Below the pieces are notes generated by a model, which made no database searches, was not told the DNA's origin, and saw nothing but the letters and a program-made list of their open reading frames with translations. Position numbers and translations under genes: made by a program. 64,000 bases of DNA from Budorcas taxicolor (taxonomy: Eukaryota; Chordata; Mammalia; Artiodactyla; Bovidae), in assembly GCF_023091745.1 (NCBI RefSeq), contig NC_068935.1, positions 22,675,775 to 22,739,774 on the forward strand. The letters run 5' to 3'. Below are positions 57,604-64,000 of this stretch, one piece after another (positions within the stretch are counted from its first letter, which is position 1; every line of letters begins with the position of its first letter).

Positions 57604-60080
57604 GTGATAAAAGCAAGGTCTGATGCTGTAAGAGTAATATTGCATAGGGCATGGAATGTTAGGTCCATGAATCAAGGCAAATTGGAAGTGGTCAAACATG
57701 AAATGGTAACAATGAACATAAACATTCTAGGAATCAGCGAACTAAAATGGGTTGGAATGGGTGAAATTAACTCAGATGTCCATTATATCTACTACTGCAG
57801 GCAGGAATCCCTTAGAGGAAATGGAGTAGCCATCATGGTCAACAAAAGAGTCTGAAATGCAGTACTTGGATTCAGTCTCAAAAACGACAGAATGATCTTT
57901 GTTCGTTTCCAAGACAAACTATTCAATACCACAGTAATCCAAGTCTATGCCCCAACCAGTAAAGCTGAAGAAGCTGAAGTTGAACGGTTGTATGAAGACT
58001 TAAGTGACCTTTTAGAACTAACACCCCAAAAAACATGTCCTTTCCAATATAGGAGACTGGAATGCAAGAATAGGAAGTCAAGAAACACCTAGAGTAACAG
58101 GCAAATTTCGCCTTGGAATGTGGAATGAAGCAGGGCAAAGACTAATAGAGTTTTGCCAAAAACATGCACTGGTCATAGCAAACACCCACTTCCAACAACA
58201 CAAGAGAAGACTCTACACGTGGACATCATCAGATGGTCAACACTGAAATCAGATTGATTATATTCTTTGCAGCCAAAGATGGAGAAGCTCTATACAGCCA
58301 GCGAAAACAAGAGAGAAAGCTGATTGTGGCTCAGACAAGAGCTCCTTATTGCCAAATTCAGACTTAAATTGAATAAAGTAGGGAAAACCATTAGACCATT
58401 CAGGTATGACCTAAATCAAATCCCTTATGATTATACAGTGAAAGTGAGAAATAGATTTAAGGGACTAGATTTGATAGATAGAGTGCCTGATGAACTATGG
58501 AATGAGGTTCATGACATTGTACAGGAGACAGGGATCAAGACCATCCCCATAGAGAAGAAATGCAAAAAAAAAAGCAAAATGGCTGTCTGAGGAGGCCTTA
58601 CAAATAGCTGTGAAAAGAAGAGAAGCAAAAAGCAAAGGAGAGAAGGAAAGATATAAGCATCTGAATGCAGAGTTCCAAAGAAGAGCAAGAAGAGATAACA
58701 AAGCCTTCCTCAGTGAGCAATGGAAAGAAACAGAGGAAAACAACAGAATGGGAAAGACTAGCAATCTCTTTAAGCAAATTAGAGATACCAAGGGAACATT
58801 TCATGCAAAGATGGGCTTGATAAAGGACAGAAATGGTATGGACCTAACAGAAGCAGAAGATATTAAGAAGAGGTGGCAAGAATACACAGAAGAACTGTAC
58901 TAAAAAGATCTTCATGACCAAGATAATCACGATGGTGTGATCACTCACTTAGAGCCAGACATCCTGGAATGTGAAGTCAAGTGGGCCTTAGAAAGCATTA
59001 CTATGAACAAAGCTAGTGGAGGAGATGGAATTCCAGTTGAGCTATTTCAAATCCTGAAAGATGATGCTGTGAAAGTGCTGCACTCAATACGCCAGCAAAT
59101 TTGGAAAACTCAGCAGTGGCCACAGGGCTGGAAAAGGTCAGTGTTCACTCCTATCCCAAACAAAGGCAATGCAAAAGAATGTTCAAACTACCACACAATT
59201 GCACTCATCTCACATGCTAGTAAAGTAATGCTCAAAATTCTCCAAGCCAGGCTTCAGTAATACGTGAACCATGAACTTTCAGATTTTCAAGCTGGTTTTA
59301 GAAAAGGCAGAGGAACCAGAGATCAAATTGCCAACATCCACTGGATCATCGAAAAAGCAAGAGAGTCCAGAAAAACATCTATTTCTGCTTTATTGACTAT
59401 GCCAAAGCCTTTGACTGTGTGGTTCACAATAAACAGTGGAAAATTCTGAAAGGGATGGGAATACAAGATCACCTGACTTGCCTCTTGAGAAATCTGTATG
59501 CAGGTCAGGAAGCAACAGTTAGAACTGGACATTTGAACCACAGATTGTTTCCAAATAAGAAAATGAGTATGTCAAGGCTGTATATTGTCACTCTACTTAT
59601 TTAACCTCTATACAGAGTACATCATGAGAAACGCTGGGCTGGTGGAAGCACAAGCTGGAATCAAGATTGCCAGGAAAAATATTAATAACCTCAGATGTGC
59701 AGATGACACCACCCTTATGGTGGAAAGTGAAGAGGAAGCCTCTTGATGAAAGTGAAAGAGGAGAGTGAAAAAGTTGACTTAAAGCTCAACATTCACAAAA
59801 CAAGATCATGGCATTTGGTCCCATCACTTCCTGGGAAATAGATAGGGAAACAGTGGAAACAGTGTCAGACTTTATTTTTGGGGGCTCCAAAATCACTGCA
59901 GATGGTGACTGCAGCCATGAAATTAAAAGACGTTTACTCCTTGGAAGGAACGTTATGACCAACCTAGATAGCATACTGAAAAGCAGAGACATTACTTTGC
60001 CAACAAAGGTCCGTCTAGTCAAAGCTATGGTTTTTATAGTGGTCATGTATGGATGTGAGTTGGGCTGTGAAGAAAGCTGA
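57604..60080 (+). pseudogene. BovB endonuclease and reverse transcriptase, disabled
   Basis: Endonuclease start MNQGKLEVVKHEMVTMNINILGIS from 57667, stop at 57853-57855; VIQVYAPTSKAEEAEVE near 57940; linker RYDLNQIPYDYTVKVRN near 58405; RT from 58810 to 59260 (GGDGIPVELF near 59015, ECSNYHTIALISHASKV near 59180) in clean stretches, then frameshifts. The catalytic YADD box is CADD (TGT GCA GAT GAC at 59696-59707). Several one-base changes would each stop the protein. Confidence 0.88.
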
Positions 60081-60484
60081 GCATCGAAGAATTGATGCTT
60101 TTGAACTGTGGTGTTGGAGAAGACTCTTGAGAGTCCCTTGGACTGCAAGGAGATCTCACCAGTCCATTCTAAAGGAGATCAGTCCTGAGTGTTCTTTGGA
60201 ACAATGATGCTAAAGGAGAAACTCCAGTTCTTTGGCCACCTCATGCAAAGAGTTGACACATTGGAAAAGACTCTGTTGCTGGAAGGAGTTAGGGGCAGGA
60301 GGAGAAGGGGACGACCAAGGATGAGATGGCTGGATGGCATCACTGACTCAATGGACGTGAGTCTGAGTGAACTCTGGGAGATGGTGATGGACAGGGAGGC
60401 CTGGCATGCTGTGATTCATGGGGTCGCAAAGAGTCACACATGACTGAGTGACTGAACTGAACTGAGGCAAAGCAGCATAATCCT

Positions 60485-60685
60485 TAAATTCTTTTTTTTT
60501 TATAATTTTTATTTATTTTGGACTATAGGTGATATTAAATTCTGTATTAGTACAGCAAAGTGATTCAGTGATACATATCTCTATTATTTTTCAGATTCTT
60601 TTCTCATTCAGGTCATTAAAAATTATTGAGTGGAGTTCCTTGTGCTCTGTCATAGATCCTTGTTGATTAGATATTGAGCTAGACC
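60485..60685 (-). mobile_element. Artiodactyl L1 3'UTR fragment, antisense
   Basis: ATTTATTTTGGACTATAGGTG, then AGTACAGCAAAGTGATTCAGTGATACATAT, then TCCTTGTTGATTAG follows the antisense 3'UTR of an artiodactyl L1 older than the ruminant L1 copies here. It stops where the mariner relic begins. Confidence 0.65.
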
Positions 60686-60687
60686 GA

Positions 60688-61020
60688 AAGTTCCTTTGAT
60701 TTTTACGTAAAAATAAAAGATGTTTTTCATTTTCACCAAGAACTTTGTTTAACAATGTATTCAGTGTTTTGTTCCATTACCTTCTGCCATCTTTCAGGAA
60801 CTTCATAATTCCACCTTCCCAAAATTTTTTATGTTTTAACAAAGAACTGTTCCAAGTGCCTTTTACCATCTTCCAATGAATTGAAATTTTTTCCTTTCAG
60901 AGAATTTTGTAAAGACCAAAATATATAGAAATCAAAAGGTGAAATGTGTAGTGAAAACAGTGGTTCAGTCAGAACTTCCCAGACAAATTTTAACAGTATC
61001 TGCCTGGTCATCAAAGAAAC
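60688..61020 (-). pseudogene. Mariner transposase C-terminal relic
   Basis: Minus-strand sequence ends (near 60690) with CCGAAAGTTCC, an inverted-repeat-like end related to the MITE at 13018. The frame 61014-60829 reads FDFYIFWSLQNSLKGKNFNS and KRHLEQFF, which resembles the C-terminal part of mariner transposases around the last catalytic aspartate (SP-D-Y region, here SPFDFY). Only the last third remains, and the 5' part is cut off by the L1 that starts at about 61022. Confidence 0.7.
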
Positions 61021-61029
61021 AAACTGTTT

Positions 61030-63470
61030 CAGAAAATTGCAGAGGAAGGTAAACGTTGAAACTCATTCTATGAGGCCACCATCACCCTAATACCAAAACC
61101 TGACAATGATGTCACAAAAAAAGAAAACTACAGGCCAATATCACTGATGAACATAGATGCAAATGTCCTTAACAAAATTCTAGCAAACAGAATCCTAGAA
61201 CACATTAAAAAGATCCCACATCATGACCAAGTGGGCTTTAACCCAGGAATGCAAGGATTCTTCAATATCTTCAAATCAGTCAATGTAGTGTACAACATTA
61301 ACAAATTGAAAAATAAAAACCATATGATTGTCTCAATAGATGCAGCGAAAGCCTTTGACAAAATTCAACATCCATTTATTATAAAAACTCTCCAGAAGGC
61401 AAGAATAGAAGGAACATACATCAACATAATAAAAGTTATATATGACAAACCCACAGCAAACATTATCCTCAATGGTGAAAAATTGAAAGCATTTCCCCTA
61501 AAGTCTGGAACAAGAGAAGGGTGCCCACTCTCACCACTACTATTCAACATAGTTTTGGAAGTTTTGGCCACAGCAATCAGAGAAGAAAAAGAAATAGAAG
61601 GGATCCAGATTGGAAAAGAAAAGTAAAATTCTCACTATTTGCAGATGACATGATCCTCTACATAGAAAACTCTAAAGACTCCACTAGAAAAGTACTAGAG
61701 CTAATCAATGAATAGAGTAAAGTTTCAGGATATAAAATCAACACACAGAAGTCCCTTGCATTCCTATACACTAATAATGAGAAAATAGAAAGAGAAATTA
61801 AGGAAATAATTCCATTCTGCATTGCAAAGTAAAGAATAAAATACTTAGGAATATATCTATCTAAAGAAACAAAAGACCTATATATAGAAAACTATAAAAC
61901 ACTGGTGAAAGAAATCAAAGAGGACACTAATATGAGGAAATATATCAGATTCATGAATCGGAAGAATCAATATAGTGAAAATGAGTATACTACCCAAAGC
62001 AATTTATAGATTCAATGCAATCCCTGACAAGCTATCAACAGTATTTTTTTTCACAGAGATAGAACAAATAATTTCACAGTTTGTATGGAAATACAAAAAC
62101 TTTGAATAGCCAAAGCAATCTTGAGAAAGAAAAATGGAACTGGAGGAATCAACCTGCCTGACTTCAAGCTCTACTACAAACTAGTAATCAAGACAGTATG
62201 GTACTGACACAAAGACAGAAATATAGATCAGTGGAACAAAATAGAAAGCCCAGAGATAAATCCACACACCTATGGACACCTTATCTTTGACAAAGGAGGC
62301 AAGAATATACAATGGAGAAAAGACAATCTCTTTAACAAGTGGTGCTGGGAAAACTGGCCATCCACTCATAAAAGAATGAAACTAGAACACTTTGTAATAC
62401 AATACACAAAAATAAACTCAAAATAGATTAAAGATCTAAATGTAAGACCAGAAACTATAAAACTCCTAGAGGAGAACATAGGCAAAACACTCTCTGACAT
62501 AAATCACAGCAGGATCCTCTATGACCCACCTCCCAGAATATTGGAAATCAAAGCAAAAATAAACAAATGGGACCTAATTAAAATTAAAAGTTTCTGCACA
62601 ACAAACGAAACACTAAGCAAAGTGAAAAGACAGCCTTCAGAATGGGAGAAAATAATAGCAAATGAAACAACTGACAAAGAACTAATCTCAAAAATATACA
62701 AGGAACTCCTGCAGCTCAATTCCAGAAAAATAAATGACCCAATCAAAAAATGGGCCAGCCCCAAGCATGTTTCAATGCCATTCTCCCAGATCATCCCACC
62801 CTCTCCCTCTCCCACAGAGTCCAAAATACTGTTCTATACATCTGTGTCTCTTATATTTAAAAAAAAAATTAAAATAAAAGATCATACACTCAAAAAAAAA
62901 AAGGGGGGGGCAAAGAACTAAATAGACATTTCTCCAAAGAAGACATACAGATGGCTAATGAACACATGAAAAGATGCTAAACATCACTCATTATCAGAGA
63001 AATGCAAATCAAAACCACAATGAGGTACCATTTCACACCAGTCAGAATGGCTGCAATCCAAAAGCCTACAAGCAATAAATGCTGGAGAGGGTGTGGAGAA
63101 AAGGGAACCTTCTTACACTGTTGCTGGGAATACAAACTAGTACAGCGACTATGGAGAACAGTGTGGAGATTCCTTACAAAACTGGAAATAGAACTGCCTT
63201 ATGACCCAGAAATCCCACTGCTGGGCATACACACTGAGGAAACCAGAATTGAAAGAGACACATGTACCCCAATGTTCATTGCAGCACTGTTTATAATAGC
63301 CAGGACATGGAAGCAACCTAGATGTCCATCAGCAGATGAATGGATAAGAAAGCTGTGGTACATATACACAATGGAGTATTACTCAGCCATTAAAAAGAAT
63401 ACATTTGAATCCATTCTAATGAGGTGGATGAAACTGGAGCCTATTTATTATACAGAGTGAAGTAAGCCAG
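61030..63470 (+). pseudogene. L1 ORF2 RT and C-terminus, disabled
   Basis: The frame 61147-61626 (159 codons) has KIPHHDQVGFNPGMQG, SIDAAKAFDKIQHPF and REGCPLSPLLFNIVLEVLA (the usual RQGC is REGC). A stop at 61624 precedes the FADD box at 61638-61649. Later stretches include INKWDLIKIKSFCTT (62555) and CWRGCGEKGTFLHCCWEYKLVQ (63080, a tryptophan changed to cysteine). Many stops; nonfunctional. Confidence 0.88.
62757..62913 (-). repeat. Inverted L1 3'UTR shard with poly(A)/poly(G) inside ORF2
   Basis: ORF2 sequence ATGGGCCA breaks off and resumes with CAAAGAACTAAATAGAC. Between lie about 100 bp of antisense L1 3'UTR (62757-62855; matches 39520-39600), then an A-rich run and GGGGGGGG at 62905-62912. 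No other L1 here has it. Confidence 0.85.
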
Positions 63471-63876
63471 AAAGAAAAACACCAATACAGTATACTAACG
63501 CACATATATATGGAATTTAGAAAGATGGTAATGATAACCCTGTATGCGAGCCAGCAAAAGAGACACAGATGTATAGAACAGTCTTTTGGACTCTGTGGGA
63601 GAGGGCGAGGGTGGGGTGAATTGGGAGAATGGCATTGAAACATGCATAATATCATATGTGGAATGAATCGCCAGTCCAGGCTCGATGCATGATACAGGAT
63701 GCTTGGGGCTGGTGCACTGAGATGACCCAAAGGGATGGTATGGGGAGAGAGGTGGGAGGGGGCTTCAGGATGGGGAACATGTGTACACTCATGGTGGATT
63801 CTTGTTGATGTATGGCAAAACCAATACAATATTGTAAAGTCATTAGCCTCCAATTAAAATGAATAAATCTATATTA

Positions 63877-64000
63877 AAAAGATTTATTTGTGGTAGTATT
63901 CAGACATGTTTAGGTGGGAAAGATGATGTATAGGTTTAACTACAAGGTTCAACAGAAAATCCTACTGGAAGGACTGTACAGCTGGCACGGGACTGAGAGG
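63877..64000. other. Unassigned flank
   Basis: The last 124 bp after the L1 tail. Nothing recognised. Confidence 0.4.

Larger units (their letters stand above)
56943..60464 (+). mobile_element. Composite BovB: inverted leader, GC-rich VNTR, BovB body
   Basis: A 3.5-kb unit of three parts: a reversed BovB leader (56943-57175), a GC-rich tandem repeat (57180-57500), and a forward BovB from just before the endonuclease to the tail (57507-60464). AGGCAAAGCAGC stands at 56931-56942 and again at 60465-60476, a perfect 12-bp target duplication enclosing all three parts, so they inserted together. The body carries several stops and frameshifts. Confidence 0.93.
61022..63876 (+). mobile_element. Ruminant L1, 5'-truncated
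   Basis: Begins within the ORF2 reverse transcriptase (LFQKIAEEGK-equivalent at 61022) and runs through the C-terminus and 3'UTR to an A-rich end near 63876. It holds an internal inverted insertion at 62757-62913. No clear target duplication is seen: the left flank is mariner relic, the right flank unknown sequence, so the left junction may be secondary. Confidence 0.9.

Noticed and set aside
1..64000. Undescribed defence, biosynthetic or signalling system
   Set aside because: The window is vertebrate intergenic DNA made of retrotransposon debris; no set of non-repeat coding regions is present to support such a claim.

Overview
This window is ruminant, almost certainly bovid, nuclear DNA. 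It is built from BovB (RTE-clade) LINEs, tRNA-derived Bov-tA/BOV-A and CHR SINEs, and a ruminant L1. That combination is known only from ruminants (BovB alone also occurs in squamates; L2, MIR and hAT relics are general to mammals). I find no intact host gene, no exon series, no tRNA or rRNA gene, and nothing bacterial (no operon, CRISPR or phage). Nearly every open frame is a fragment of a LINE reverse transcriptase or endonuclease, or its antisense shadow. Repeat family names rest on recognition by eye, not on a RepeatMasker run.

Layout. 0-3.1 kb: near full-length BovB (+) with a perfect 94-bp tandem duplication. 3.1-5.3 kb: mostly unique, holding a ~0.9-kb solo LTR. 5.3-9.1 kb: an old LINE remnant broken up by BovB and SINEs. 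9-16.9 kb: sparse unique sequence with MIR, L2, a mariner MITE, BovB 3' ends (one inverted pair), a possible processed pseudogene and an old L1. 17.2-25.2 kb: a BovB pile-up. Two ~493-bp 5' monomers lead into one BovB carrying two antisense BovB insertions, and a second BovB is joined head-to-tail behind it. 26.6-30.9 kb: L1 (+) with a 5'UTR, broken ORF1 and the start of ORF2, ending abruptly at a 3'-less antisense BovB (30.9-32.1 kb). 32-39 kb: unique sequence with an LTR candidate, SINEs, L2 and hAT relics. 39.2-46.5 kb: L1 (-) missing ORF1 and the endonuclease, split by a BovB. 46.7-56.9 kb: BovB, SINE, L2 and L1 fragments. 56.9-60.5 kb: a composite BovB with an inverted 5' end and a GC-rich VNTR, bounded by a perfect 12-bp target-site duplication. 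60.5-61.0 kb: L1 3'UTR and mariner transposase relics. 61.0-63.9 kb: 5'-truncated L1 (+).

How the parts relate. Autonomous LINEs (BovB, L1) supply the endonuclease and reverse transcriptase. The BOV SINEs share their 3' end with BovB and are thought to borrow its machinery. Eight or more insertions show target-site duplications that I could line up directly, which gives a relative order of insertion.

The most unusual items are the composite BovB at 56.9-60.5 kb, the 146-bp tandem array with antisense reading frames in the L1 5'UTR (present in both 5'UTR-bearing L1 copies), the head-to-tail BovB dimer with 5' monomers, and several odd micro-insertions. I did not find evidence for an undescribed cellular system.
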